Made by a program: the position numbers and the translations under genes
Notes under the pieces: model-generated
Told to the model about the DNA's origin: nothing
Seen by the model: the letters and a program-made list of their open reading frames with translations, nothing else
The model's database searches: none
Shown here: positions 9,903-18,448 of the stretch, in pieces
Numbering within the stretch: position 1 is the first letter of the stretch
Layout: each line of letters opens with the position of its first letter
DNA from: Streptomyces sp. NBC_01707
GTDB lineage: Bacteria > Actinomycetota > Actinomycetes > Streptomycetales > Streptomycetaceae
NCBI RefSeq assembly: GCF_041438805.1
Contig: NZ_CP109190.1
Location: 1,488,001-1,552,000 of the forward strand
Reading direction: 5' to 3'
Length of the DNA: 64,000 bases

Positions 9903-10679
9903 TCAGCGGGCCTGCCGCGCCCGTTCCAGATAGCCGACCAGAGCGGTCATCCGGTCTGCGGGCCAGGGCAGACTCCGGCCGAGCTCGGCGCTGTTGTCCT
10001 GCCACATGCGCCGAGCCGCGGCCTTGGTACGTTCGCCCTGCTCGCCGACGGCGTGGAACGTGGCACCCAGTTCGTCCCAGCGCCGGACGAGGTCCTGCAC
10101 CTGCGGATCGTCGACGGGGGTGTTGTCCCGCACATGGCCGAGAAGCTGTTCGACCAGCTCCGCCCATCGGCTCTTGGCCGCCTCCACGGCGTCAGGGCCG
10201 AGTTCGGCCCTGCGCTCGGCCAGTTGCTCCCGCTGCTCCCGCGTGAAACCGGTCTCGTACACCGAGATCATCTCCAAGGTCGTCATGAATTGATCCGGAT
10301 CGGGCATCGACGATTCGTCCAGCTGACGCACCAAGCCGTGAATCCGGTTACGGAGCCGGTCGATGTGTTCGGCCTGCTCCTGCAAGTTGCGAAGCTGATC
10401 GGCCAGCAGGTCGCGCAACGACAGCAGATCGTCCGACGAGGAGTCCTCGAGCACGCCCGCGATCTGCTCCAGCGACAGCCCGAGGGCACGCAGCGCCCGG
10501 ATCCGGTACAGCCGCCGCAGATCACCTTCGGTGTAGCGGCGGTGCCCTGAGGCGGTACGCTCGCTCGCGCTCAGCAGACCGATCTCGTCGTAGTGGTACA
10601 GCGCGCGCACGGTCAGCCCGCTCGCGTGCGCGAGGTCTCCGATGCTCCACCGTCGTCCGGTGGTGTCCTTCCCGATCAC
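9903..10679 (-). CDS. MerR-family regulator with TipAS-type effector domain
   Basis: A 258-residue transcription factor. Residues about 11-80 form the MerR winged helix (WSIGDLAHASGLTVRALYHYDEIGLL, SGHRRYTEGDLRRLYRI), followed by a coiled-coil dimer helix and a C-terminal TipAS-like domain (EQREQLAERRAELGPDAVEAAKSRWAEL). In TipA that domain traps thiopeptide antibiotics, but relatives bind other drugs. The length matches TipAL (about 253). I chose the GTG at 10679 because a MerR-type promoter ends seven bases upstream; the earlier in-frame GTG would overlap its -10 box. No Shine-Dalgarno is present, so the transcript is probably leaderless. The operator lies in its own promoter, so it should regulate itself. 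Confidence 0.9.
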   Translation of the reverse strand: MIGKDTTGRRWSIGDLAHASGLTVRALYHYDEIGLLSASERTASGHRRYTEGDLRRLYRIRALRALGLSLEQIAGVLEDSSSDDLLSLRDLLADQLRNLQEQAEHIDRLRNRIHGLVRQLDESSMPDPDQFMTTLEMISVYETGFTREQREQLAERRAELGPDAVEAAKSRWAELVEQLLGHVRDNTPVDDPQVQDLVRRWDELGATFHAVGEQGERTKAAARRMWQDNSAELGRSLPWPADRMTALVGYLERARQAR

Positions 10680-10686
10680 GTCGACC

Positions 10687-10717
10687 ACGCTAGAACCTCC
10701 CGTCGCGGGAGGTTCAA
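10687..10717 (-). promoter_or_regulatory. MerR-type promoter with 19-bp spacer and perfect operator palindrome
   Basis: Read on the minus strand: -35 TTGAAC (10717-10712), a 19-base spacer, -10 TAGCGT (10692-10687), then seven bases to the GTG start. Inside lies AACCTCCCG-cga-CGGGAGGTT (10714-10694), a perfect 9-base inverted repeat. The overlong spacer with a palindrome between the boxes is the classic MerR arrangement, where the bound activator twists the DNA to align the boxes. Confidence 0.85.
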
Positions 10718-11280
10718 GGGCGCTCCCCAGGCGGCCGCCGGGACGGACCCGCTCCTGGGCCTCGCCGATCCGGCTGAGGAACACAGTGCGCAGCACTGCC
10801 CACCTTTGTGCGCTCCGGACCATTGCCTCGCCCGCCACGGCGAATGGCGTGCGCGGCAAAGTCACGGTCAACTCCTCTCCGAGAAACGCCGGTTGACTGT
10901 CCCACTCGGCGTCCACCTCACCAAGGACCGCCCTGCCTGGTCCGGGTGCCGCTCACGCAGCAGCGACGCACCACTTGTTCATCGATCCGGTCATTGCCCG
11001 TTCATGCAAGTCCCCGGTCCCTGAGGAGTGGCCATCCCTCTCGGCGCGGGAGCCGGGAGGAGGCGAGTCAGATGGGTGCATATTTACTACTTTGCGAATT
11101 TGTTACCTGTGTGGGTGGTGCGTCACCGGGCGCGGCCGTAGCGTCGATAGCGGAACATGCGTTGAGGAGAGGCCGCAGGCGCCGTCGGGCGCCTGCTCCG
11201 GATTCCGCGGCCCGCACCGCGGAGCGGGCAGGACGTAACAAGGCCTCATGGGCGCGGAGAGAGACTGCCGGGGAGCGGAT
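10718..11280 (+). other. Gene-free stretch with a leader hairpin
   Basis: No convincing gene lies between the MerR promoter and the small secreted protein. An unusually A+T-rich patch (about 11083-11105) could contain a promoter. A perfect hairpin, GCAGGCGCC-gtcg-GGCGCCTGC (11175-11196), sits about 85 bases before the next start codon and might act as an attenuator or mRNA stabiliser for it. Confidence 0.45.
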
Positions 11281-11718
11281 ATGCAGAGACTCAAACTGAA
11301 GACAACCGTCCTGATCTGTACCGTGATGTCCCTCGCAACAGCAGTCGTACCGGCTTCGGCTTCCACGAAGCCGAAGTCACCCGACACCGTGGTCGTCGAC
11401 TGCTTCTCGGATCCACAAGCACGCCCACGCACGTTCCTGATCGCCTGCGGGGACGGCAACAGCATCCTCACCGCGCTCCGGTGGTCGTCCTGGAAACCGA
11501 ACGTCGCCACGGGCCGCGGACTCAACGTACTGAACGACTGCCGGCCCTACTGTGCTGCAGGAAAGTTCCACTCGTACCCGGTGGCCGTCAGGCTCGATCG
11601 CCCGGAGCAATGGCAGAAGCATCCTGGGAAGCAGCACTACACCCAGCTGCACCTCGTCTACACCGGCCACAAGCCGCCACAGATGCCGAGAGAAGTGACG
11701 TACCGGCTCTGGAACTGA
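11281..11718 (+). CDS. Small secreted protein, function unknown
   Basis: A 145-residue protein with a clear Sec signal peptide: MQRLKLKTT, a hydrophobic core VLICTVMSLATAVV, and a probable AxA-type cleavage near PASAS at residues 29-32. The mature part has four cysteines (VVDCFSD, IACGDGN, NDCRPYCAAG), which could form two disulfides outside the cell, and ends YTGHKPPQMPREVTYRLWN. I do not recognise a catalytic motif. GGGGAG before the ATG at 11281 sets the start; an in-frame Met at 11248 would spoil the signal peptide. It is isolated and bracketed by hairpins (11175-11196 and 11867-11907). Possible roles are a small extracellular binding or inhibitor protein, but this is open. Confidence 0.75.
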   Translation: MQRLKLKTTVLICTVMSLATAVVPASASTKPKSPDTVVVDCFSDPQARPRTFLIACGDGNSILTALRWSSWKPNVATGRGLNVLNDCRPYCAAGKFHSYPVAVRLDRPEQWQKHPGKQHYTQLHLVYTGHKPPQMPREVTYRLWN

Positions 11719-11866
11719 CGGTCGGCCCACGTCACTCGACGTAGCGCGTTCGACGGGCGCCTACCGCACTCGGCGGAGTTGTGCCACTCGTACCGCCGGC
11801 GGACGAAGAATCTCCTCGTGTCGCACTGCCCGAAGAAACCGGGCTCCCTGCCCCCTGCAGACCCGA

Positions 11867-11907
11867 AGTAGGCGCCTGACCTGCGTCTCTACCGCCAGGC
11901 GCCTACT
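11867..11907 (+). terminator. Bidirectional terminator hairpin
   Basis: Perfect 12-base arms AGTAGGCGCCTG (11867-11878) and CAGGCGCCTACT (11896-11907) with a 17-base loop lie between two convergent genes. The second arm overlaps the last bases of the helicase gene. There is no U-tract, as is usual in Streptomyces. A further half-copy, GGGCGCCTAC, occurs at about 11754-11763. Confidence 0.7.
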
Positions 11908-13321
11908 CGGAGCCGCGGCGCACCCGTGCGGCCCTGCGGGCCTCGGCCATCTTGCGGGCGTCCCCGCCCCGACGGGACCCGCCACCGGTGCGCCCGGACT
12001 CGCCCCGGGGGGTGCCGATGCCGCGGAACGGGGCGTTGCCGCTCTTCGGGCGCGCTGCGGCAGGACCGCCGTCGAGAGGAACGCCGGAGGGCGTCCGGGC
12101 ACCGGTGATCCGGCTCAGTCCCGCCTCGCCCGAGCGGACCGCGGTGATCTTCGGCGTGATGCCGGCGTCAGCCATGAGCCTGCTCATCTCGCGGCGCCCG
12201 CTCGAAGGGACCAGGGTGACGACGCTGCCGGACTCACCGGCACGGGCGGTGCGCCCTGCACGGTGCAGATAGTCCTTGTGGTCGCTCGGCGGGTCGACAT
12301 TGACCACCAGGTCGAGGTCGTCCACGTGCAGGCCCCGGGCGGCGACATTGGTGGCCACCAGCGCGGTGACCTGACCGTTCTTGAACTGGGCGAGGGTGCG
12401 CGTGCGCTGGGGCTGGGACTTTCCGCTGTGCAGCGCGGCCGCACGGACACCGCTGGCCCGCAGATGCTTGGTCAGTTGGTCGACCGCATGCTTGGTGTCC
12501 AGGAAAAGCAGCACCCGGCCGTCGCGGGCCGCGATCTCGGTCGTGACCGCGTACCGGTCGGCACCGTGGACGGTCAGCACATGGTGTTCCATCGTCGTGA
12601 CCGCCCCCGCCGACGGGTCGACGGAGTGGACCACCGGGTCGTGGAGGTAGCGGCGGACCAGCAGGTCGACATCGCGGTCCAAGGTCGCCGAGAACAGCAT
12701 GCGCTGCCCGTCGGGGCGCACCTGATCGAGCAGTTCGGTGACCTGGGGCAGAAATCCCATGTCGCACATCTGGTCGGCCTCGTCCAGCACGATGATACGC
12801 ACCCGGTCCAGACGGCAGTCCTTGCGCTCGATGAGGTCGTGGAGGCGCCCGGGGGTCGCTACGACGACCTCGGCCCCGGCCCGCAGCGCACCGGCCTGCC
12901 TGCCGATCGATATCCCTCCGACCACTGTGACCATCCGCAGCTTCAGAGCCTGGGCGTACGGTGCCAGCGCCTCGCCGACCTGCTGGGCCAGCTCCCTGGT
13001 GGGGACGAGAATCAGCCCGAGCGGCTGCTTCGGCTCCGCACGCCGGCTCGCGATCCGCGTGAGCAGCGCCAGGCCGAAGGCCAGAGTCTTGCCCGATCCG
13101 GTGCGCCCGCGACCAAGGACGTCCCGGCCGGCGAGGGAGTTCGGCAGCGTCGCGGCCTGAATCGGGAACGGGTGGTGCACGCCGAGGCCGGTGAGCGTCT
13201 CCAGCAGGGCGAGCGGCAGGTCCAGGTCGGCGAAGGCCGCCGCAGCCGGGAGGGCCGGGGTGACCGTGTCCGGCAGGGCGAATTCACCCGTCGGGGCGTT
13301 CGTGCGGGCTGAGCGCGTCAT
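11903..13321 (-). CDS. DEAD-box ATP-dependent RNA helicase
   Basis: A 472-residue cytoplasmic RNA helicase. Motifs in order: Q-motif PFPIQAATLP (about 51-60), Walker A GRTGSGKT (72-79), VPTRELA (Ia), TPGR (Ib), DEAD (II, about residue 180), SAT (III), then the second RecA domain with a VATNVAARGLHVDDLDLV block (V) and HRAGRTARAG (VI). The C-terminal ~60 residues are rich in Arg, Gly and Ser (GGGSRRGGDARK), a typical RNA-binding tail. The ATG at 13321 follows GAGGAAGG; the frame extends to 13384 without a ribosome site. Such helicases help ribosome assembly or mRNA turnover, often at low temperature. It is transcribed alone, divergent from the YciO-type gene. Confidence 0.95.
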   Translation of the reverse strand: MTRSARTNAPTGEFALPDTVTPALPAAAAFADLDLPLALLETLTGLGVHHPFPIQAATLPNSLAGRDVLGRGRTGSGKTLAFGLALLTRIASRRAEPKQPLGLILVPTRELAQQVGEALAPYAQALKLRMVTVVGGISIGRQAGALRAGAEVVVATPGRLHDLIERKDCRLDRVRIIVLDEADQMCDMGFLPQVTELLDQVRPDGQRMLFSATLDRDVDLLVRRYLHDPVVHSVDPSAGAVTTMEHHVLTVHGADRYAVTTEIAARDGRVLLFLDTKHAVDQLTKHLRASGVRAAALHSGKSQPQRTRTLAQFKNGQVTALVATNVAARGLHVDDLDLVVNVDPPSDHKDYLHRAGRTARAGESGSVVTLVPSSGRREMSRLMADAGITPKITAVRSGEAGLSRITGARTPSGVPLDGGPAAARPKSGNAPFRGIGTPRGESGRTGGGSRRGGDARKMAEARRAARVRRGSE

Positions 13322-13504
13322 GGGGAGCCTTCCTCGATGTGCGGCACGTATCGGGGAATTCCCGGCAGACGGAGAAGCCGGCAAACCGCAAGAACGGGCA
13401 AGTGAAGATGATGGAGAGCGTCAACGGTAGCAGCCGGTGCTCATCAGGAGCGTGAATGCGCAGGCGCCGGAGGGGCCGTCCAGCTCACCACTGCGATGCA
13501 GTCC

Positions 13505-13534
13505 CTGACCACGACTGCCCGGATCGCATAGGCT
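13505..13534 (+). promoter_or_regulatory. Probable promoter giving a leaderless transcript
   Basis: CTGACC (13505-13510), an 18-base spacer, and TAGGCT (13529-13534), which ends six bases before the ATG at 13541. That is the expected distance from a -10 box to the transcription start, so the mRNA should begin at or near the start codon. GGCGG next to the ATG is too close for a normal Shine-Dalgarno. Confidence 0.5.
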
Positions 13535-13540
13535 CGGCGG

Positions 13541-14161
13541 ATGGCAAAGTACTTTGACGTGCACCCCGACAATCCCCAGCGGCGCGCGATCAGCAGCGTG
13601 GCTGACAGCATCCGCTCCGGTGCGCTCGTCGCGTACCCGACGGACTCCTGTTATGCCCTGGGATGCCAGCTGGGCAACCGTGACGGCATCAGCCGCATCC
13701 GGTCGATCCGTAACCTCGACGATCGTCACCACTTCACCCTTGTGTGCGAGGACTTCGCGCAGCTGGGCCAGTTCGTGCACATCGACAACGACGTGTTTCG
13801 CGCGATCAAGGCGGCCACGCCCGGCAGCTACACCTTCATCCTCCCTGCGACGAAGGAGGTGCCGCGCCAGCTGCTGCACCCCAAGAAGAAGACGGTCGGA
13901 GTCCGTATTCCCGACCATGCTGTCGCTCAGGCCCTGGTCGCCGAGCTCGGTGAGCCGCTGCTGTCCAGCACTCTGCTCCTTCCCGACGAGGACGAGCCGT
14001 TGACGCAGGGCTGGGAGATCAAGGAGCGGCTCGACCACGTGGTGGATGCCGTGGTCGACTCGGGAGACTGCGGTACCGAACCGACCACGGTCATCGACTT
14101 CTCCGACGGCGAAGCGGAGATCGTACGCCGAGGAGCAGGCGACACCACACGCTTCGAGTAG
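13541..14161 (+). CDS. YciO/Sua5/YrdC-family protein (L-threonylcarbamoyladenylate synthase-like)
   Basis: A 206-residue single-domain protein of the YrdC fold. Characteristic stretches are AISSVADSIRSGALVAYPTDSCYALGCQLGN, RIRSIRNLDDRHHFTLVCEDF, PGSYTFILPATKEVPR, KKTVGVRIPDH, and ending TTVIDFSDG. YrdC/Sua5 enzymes make threonylcarbamoyl-AMP for tRNA t6A, but the spacing KEVPRQLLHPKKKTVGVRIP marks the YciO subgroup, whose role is less certain. The length fits YciO (about 205), lacking the extra Sua5 domain. It has no neighbour of the t6A pathway. The start ATG at 13541 is supported by a -10-like element exactly six bases upstream. Confidence 0.88.
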   Translation: MAKYFDVHPDNPQRRAISSVADSIRSGALVAYPTDSCYALGCQLGNRDGISRIRSIRNLDDRHHFTLVCEDFAQLGQFVHIDNDVFRAIKAATPGSYTFILPATKEVPRQLLHPKKKTVGVRIPDHAVAQALVAELGEPLLSSTLLLPDEDEPLTQGWEIKERLDHVVDAVVDSGDCGTEPTTVIDFSDGEAEIVRRGAGDTTRFE

Positions 14162-14249
14162 CCGTTCCACAGCCTGATGAAAGCGGGATGAACCAGGCGT
14201 ACGCTGAGCAAAACGCCGGTACACCGCAATTGGGCGATGGAGGCGGAGC

Positions 14250-15767
14250 ATGACCGACCCCCACGGCTTTCTCAAAGTTCCCCGCCGGCCTGTTCCGGCG
14301 CGCCCCGTCGAGGAACGGCTGGGCGACTGGAGGGAGGTCTATGCGGGGCAGGCACGGCTTCCGCTCGTGTCCGAGCAGGCGGGGCGCTGCATGGACTGCG
14401 GCATACCTTTCTGTCACAGCGGCTGTCCGCTGGGGAATCTGATCCCCGAGTGGAACGCGTACGCGGCGAAGAACGACTGGTGGGCCGCCGCCGAGCGACT
14501 GCACGCGACGAACAATTTCCCGGAGTTCACCGGGCGGCTGTGCCCGGCCCCATGTGAGGACGCCTGCGTGCTCACCATCAATGCCGATCCGGTGACGATC
14601 AAGAACGTCGAGCAGGCGATCGCGGACGAGATCTGGGCGCGCGGGTACGCGCCACCACGACCACCCGAGCGGCTCAGCGGGAAGACCGTCGCCGTCATCG
14701 GCTCCGGACCGGCCGGACTGGCGGCAGCACAACAACTCACCCGTATCGGTCACACCGTCGCCGTGTACGAGCGCGCCGACCGCGTCGGTGGACTGCTGCG
14801 CTACGGCATACCCGCGTTCAAGATGGAGAAGCAGCACTTGAACCGCCGCATCGAGCAGATGCGGTCGGAGGGCACGAAGTTCCGCACGGGTGTCGACGTC
14901 GGCAGCGATCTCGACGCCGTCGAGCTCACAAGACGTCATGACGCGGTGGTCGTGGCCGTCGGAGCCAGGGGACAACGGGAGCTGCCTGTCCCCGGCCGGG
15001 ACCTGCACGGCATCCATCAGGCCATGGACTACCTGACCTTCGCCAACCGGGTCGGGGAGGGCGACTACGTCTCGTCCCCCGTCACGGCCGAGGGCAGGCA
15101 CGTGGTGATCATCGGAGGCGGGGACACCGGCTCGGACTGTCTGGGCACCGCCCTGCGTCAGGGCGCGTCGTCCGTGGTGCAGCTGGACATCAATCCGGAG
15201 CCGGGCGAGGCCCGGCGGGACACCGAGCCCTGGCCCACGTATCCGAAGGTCTACCGGATCTCCCATGCGCATGCGGAGGGCCGGGAACGGGACGGTGCGG
15301 ACCCACGTGTCTTCTCCTCCGCCACCCTCCGTCTCGAAGGGGACCGGCACGGCCACGTGCGCGGCCTACGCCTGGCGGAAGTGGAACCCGAGGGCAGAAG
15401 GCCGCGGCCGGAGACCGAGCACGTGATCTCGGCGGATCTGGTCCTGCTCGCGCTCGGCTTCTACGGTCCCGAACGGGGCACCGGTCTGATGAAGCAGCTC
15501 GCGCTCACGCTGGACGACCGGGGCAACTTCGCCCGGGATGCCGGCTTCGCCGCCGAAACGGCGGAGCGGGCCCGGAGCCCCGAGCCGACGGTCCGCACCG
15601 GGACGGAAGGGGTCTTCATCGCCGGCGACGCGGGACGTGGCCAGTCCCTCGTGGTGTGGGCCATCGCAGAAGGACGGTCCGCCGCGGCCGCGGCGGACCG
15701 CTATCTGAGCGGCTGCACAGAGCTGCCGGCCCCCGTCGCCCCGAGCGACCGCCCCATGGTGGCGTGA
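14250..15767 (+). CDS. gltD: Glutamate synthase small subunit (GltD-like NADPH oxidoreductase)
   Basis: A 505-residue iron-sulfur flavoprotein that passes electrons from NADPH to the large GltB subunit to make glutamate from glutamine and 2-oxoglutarate. The N-terminal Fe-S cysteines are seen in CMDCGIPFCHSGCPLGNLIPEWN and CPAPCEDACVL. The FAD site is VIGSGPAGLAAAQQL, the NADPH site VIIGGGDTGSDCLGTAL, and the end GVFIAGDAGRGQSLVVWAIAEGR. The start follows GGAGGCGGAGC. A large subunit gltB normally lies directly upstream, but here the preceding gene is the YciO-type protein. It is therefore either unlinked from gltB or serves another partner, as GltD-like proteins sometimes do. Confidence 0.93.
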   Translation: MTDPHGFLKVPRRPVPARPVEERLGDWREVYAGQARLPLVSEQAGRCMDCGIPFCHSGCPLGNLIPEWNAYAAKNDWWAAAERLHATNNFPEFTGRLCPAPCEDACVLTINADPVTIKNVEQAIADEIWARGYAPPRPPERLSGKTVAVIGSGPAGLAAAQQLTRIGHTVAVYERADRVGGLLRYGIPAFKMEKQHLNRRIEQMRSEGTKFRTGVDVGSDLDAVELTRRHDAVVVAVGARGQRELPVPGRDLHGIHQAMDYLTFANRVGEGDYVSSPVTAEGRHVVIIGGGDTGSDCLGTALRQGASSVVQLDINPEPGEARRDTEPWPTYPKVYRISHAHAEGRERDGADPRVFSSATLRLEGDRHGHVRGLRLAEVEPEGRRPRPETEHVISADLVLLALGFYGPERGTGLMKQLALTLDDRGNFARDAGFAAETAERARSPEPTVRTGTEGVFIAGDAGRGQSLVVWAIAEGRSAAAAADRYLSGCTELPAPVAPSDRPMVA

Positions 15768-15832
15768 GCGCCGCCGGTCCCGTGCCCACCCTCAAGATCA
15801 CTGCCTGGCCGGAGCCGCGACGCCCCTTCCGC

Positions 15833-17053
15833 CTACGTTCCTGCGGCGTGCTGGATCATGAGATGCCGGGGACCGCGCAGCACGGGACTGCGCCGGTACG
15901 GGGGTGGGTCCTCGACCAGGCGGGGGTCGTCGAGGCTGCGCACGAGCGCAGTGAGCGCGATCTGTGCTTCGACACGGGCGAGCGGGGCGCCGAAGCAGTT
16001 GTGGATGCCACTGCCGAAGCCGAAGTGCTGATTGTCCTCACGCATCGGGTCGAAACGGTCCGGGTCGTCGAACCTCAGTGGGTCCCGGTTGCCGGAGGCC
16101 AGCACAAGGATCAGAGAGGCACCCTTGGGGATGGTGACCCCCGCGACTTCGATATCCGTGAGCGGTGAGCGCTGTGGCAGGAACTGGACGGGAGGCTCGT
16201 AGCGCAGCAGTTCCTCCACGGCCCTCGGCATGAGTTCGGGCGCGGCGCGCAACTTCGCCAGCATGTCGGGGTGGCGCAGGAGGGTGAGCATGCCGTTGGT
16301 GATCAGGTTGACGGTCGTCTCGTGTCCGGCGATGAGCAGCAGTACGGCTGTGGCCATCAGTTCCGGCTGGGTGAGACGGCCTTCGGGCCCTTCGTCGTTG
16401 GCCAGGGCGGAGAGCATGTCGCCGGACGGGTGGCCACGACGCTCTTCGGCGAGATCCCCCAGGTAGTGCGCCATTTCGTCCCGCGCCTGCATGGCCGACT
16501 GCCGACGCTGCTCCGGGTCCTCACCGTGACTGAAGTCGAAGCCGGCGATGATCGTGTTCGTCCAGGCGCGGATGCGGGGCACATCGTCCCGGGGCACGCC
16601 CAGGAGCCCGCAGATCACGGTGACGGGCAGCGGGTAGGCGAAATCGTCGACGAGGTCGATCCGGTCCTTGCCCCGGAACGCCTGGATCAGATCCTCGGCG
16701 ATCCGGGTGATGTCGCCCTGCAGGGCGTCGATCCGTCCCGGGGTGTGCGGCGGACCGAAAGGACGCATGGCGATGCGGCGGAGCCGGTCGTGTTCGGGGT
16801 CGTCGACGCCGATGAAGGCCGGCGGCATGTCGTCCGACCTGGCCAGCAGCGGGTCCGGTTCCGTTCGGTTACGCAGGTCCGAACTGATCCGCGGGTCGTG
16901 GAGCAGGGCGGCGATCTCATGGTAGGTGCCCACCAGGAAGCTTCCGTCGCCCTGTTGTGACACGCCGTTCTCGCGGAGTTCTGCGTAGAGCGGATACGGG
17001 TCGGCGCGGTTCGCGTAGTCGGTGATGCGTTCAAAGAGCGTGTCCGGGGGCAT
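15833..17053 (-). CDS. Cytochrome P450
   Basis: A 406-residue soluble bacterial P450 mono-oxygenase, last gene of a three-gene electron-transfer operon. The I-helix oxygen-activation motif is LLIAGHETT, the K-helix ExxR is EELLR in VEELLRYEPPVQF, and the haem loop is FGFGSGIHNCFGAP with the thiolate at Cys353. There is no membrane anchor. The family looks like the broad CYP107-type group, but I cannot name a subfamily or substrate. The ATG at 17053 lies 12 bases after the reductase stop codon, so the two are co-translated. No biosynthetic genes surround the operon, so the substrate may be a xenobiotic, fatty acid or terpenoid-like molecule. Confidence 0.95.
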   Translation of the reverse strand: MPPDTLFERITDYANRADPYPLYAELRENGVSQQGDGSFLVGTYHEIAALLHDPRISSDLRNRTEPDPLLARSDDMPPAFIGVDDPEHDRLRRIAMRPFGPPHTPGRIDALQGDITRIAEDLIQAFRGKDRIDLVDDFAYPLPVTVICGLLGVPRDDVPRIRAWTNTIIAGFDFSHGEDPEQRRQSAMQARDEMAHYLGDLAEERRGHPSGDMLSALANDEGPEGRLTQPELMATAVLLLIAGHETTVNLITNGMLTLLRHPDMLAKLRAAPELMPRAVEELLRYEPPVQFLPQRSPLTDIEVAGVTIPKGASLILVLASGNRDPLRFDDPDRFDPMREDNQHFGFGSGIHNCFGAPLARVEAQIALTALVRSLDDPRLVEDPPPYRRSPVLRGPRHLMIQHAAGT

Positions 17054-17065
17054 GCGTGGGGCTCC

Positions 17066-18448
17066 TCATCGAGCGTGGGCGGCGGTCGGGGGTGATTCGG
17101 CCCGCACCAGAATCAGGTGCCGGTCCGGCAGATGACCGGTGAGAGCCACGGTCGGACCGTGCGAGAGCAGTTGGGGGGACGGCACGTCGGAGGGGACGGG
17201 CGCGGATGAGCCGGACCGGTCGGCGGCACCCGGGGCGGGCGGGAACGGTGCCGCCGTCTCGATGAGGTACTGGTAGTGCTCCAGCCACTTGGCGCGGTTC
17301 ACACTGACCGCCGCGGTGACACGTCCCCGGTAGCCGTAGACGGCAACGAACCGGTCCTCGCGCAACGAGCCCTGGGCGATGACCACTTGATCGGAGAAGG
17401 TCGGTACGCCCACGGACTTGATGTTGAGGCCGAACTGGCTGGACCAGAAGGCGGGCACCGACAGGTGCGGGCGCCTGCCCGGTCCCGGGCTGATCATGTT
17501 GTGGGCCGCCACTTCGGCCTGTGCGACCGCGTTGCCCCAGTGTTCGAGGGAGAGCATCTGGTACTCGAAGAGGGGATGCGGGAAGCGGGCCACGTCTCCG
17601 GCGACGAAGACGTCGTCGGTCACGATCCCGTACATGTCGAAGGCGCGGCACCCCGCGTCGCAGGCGACGCCTCGAGGGCCCGCGGCCAGACCTGATCCGT
17701 CCAGCCATTCGGTGTTGCGGATGGCTCCCAACGCGACCACGGCGACATCGGCGTCGATCCGGCGGCCGTCGGAGAACTCGGCACCGGTGAGCCGGCCGTT
17801 GCTGCCCTTCAGAGCGGTGACGGTCACGCCGCAGCGCAGGTCGACCCCGTGTGCACGCTGCAGCCGCCCCGCATAGCTGCCGAGTGTCCCGCCGAGCGCG
17901 CCGACGAGAGGCGAGGGTCCGCGCTCGGCGACCGTCACGTCGAGACCGCGTTCCCGGCAGGCTGACGCGATCTCCGAGCCGATGAATCCGGCGCCGATCA
18001 CCAGGACCCGGCGCGGACCGGCATCGAGGAGTTCGGCCAGGCGGGCCGCGTCGTCATTCGTACGCAGGGTGAGTACGCCGTCCAGGCGGGCTTCGTCCGA
18101 GTTCGCCCAGGGGCGGGCCCGGGTCCCGGTGGCGATCAGCAGCCGGTCGAAGGGAAGTTCCTCGCCGTCGGCGAGCAGCACCCGCTTCTTGATCGGATCG
18201 ACCCCGACGGCACGTACACCGAGCTTCCATCGCGCGTCCACCTCGCGGCGGCTCGGCAGACCGACGTCGTGCGCGTGCACCCGCCCGAGCAGCACCTGCT
18301 TGGACAGCGGTGGTCTGTCGTAAGGAGGGTGGGGTTCCTCCCCCACAAGGGTCAGTGACCCGGCGAAGCCTTCGTCACGCAACGTCTCGGCGGCGCGGAG
18401 ACCGGCCAACGACGCACCGACGACGACGATCCGGCCGACGCCGCTCAC
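17066..18448 (-). CDS. NAD(P)H-dependent ferredoxin reductase (FAD)
   Basis: A 460-residue FAD reductase of the putidaredoxin/rubredoxin-reductase type that moves electrons from NAD(P)H to the ferredoxin encoded just upstream. Visible motifs: FAD site VVVGASLAGLRAAETLRDEGF (residues 7-27), PYDRPPLSKQVL, NAD(P)H site VLVIGAGFIGSEIASACRERG, and FVAGDVARFPHPLF. The GTG start at 18448 overlaps the ferredoxin stop codon in a GTGA. The C-terminal ~60 residues after AAPFPPAPGAADRSG are Pro/Ser-rich and longer than usual, perhaps a flexible tail. The ferredoxin-reductase-P450 order suggests a complete, dedicated redox chain. Confidence 0.94.
   Translation of the reverse strand: MSGVGRIVVVGASLAGLRAAETLRDEGFAGSLTLVGEEPHPPYDRPPLSKQVLLGRVHAHDVGLPSRREVDARWKLGVRAVGVDPIKKRVLLADGEELPFDRLLIATGTRARPWANSDEARLDGVLTLRTNDDAARLAELLDAGPRRVLVIGAGFIGSEIASACRERGLDVTVAERGPSPLVGALGGTLGSYAGRLQRAHGVDLRCGVTVTALKGSNGRLTGAEFSDGRRIDADVAVVALGAIRNTEWLDGSGLAAGPRGVACDAGCRAFDMYGIVTDDVFVAGDVARFPHPLFEYQMLSLEHWGNAVAQAEVAAHNMISPGPGRRPHLSVPAFWSSQFGLNIKSVGVPTFSDQVVIAQGSLREDRFVAVYGYRGRVTAAVSVNRAKWLEHYQYLIETAAPFPPAPGAADRSGSSAPVPSDVPSPQLLSHGPTVALTGHLPDRHLILVRAESPPTAAHAR

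Noticed and set aside
8706..10550. 614-codon open frame on the plus strand
   Set aside because: Antisense to the quinone-reductase and MerR genes; no recognisable domain.
10975..11238. 87-codon open frame upstream of the small secreted protein
   Set aside because: No ribosome site; it spans the hairpin at 11175-11196 and shows no domain.
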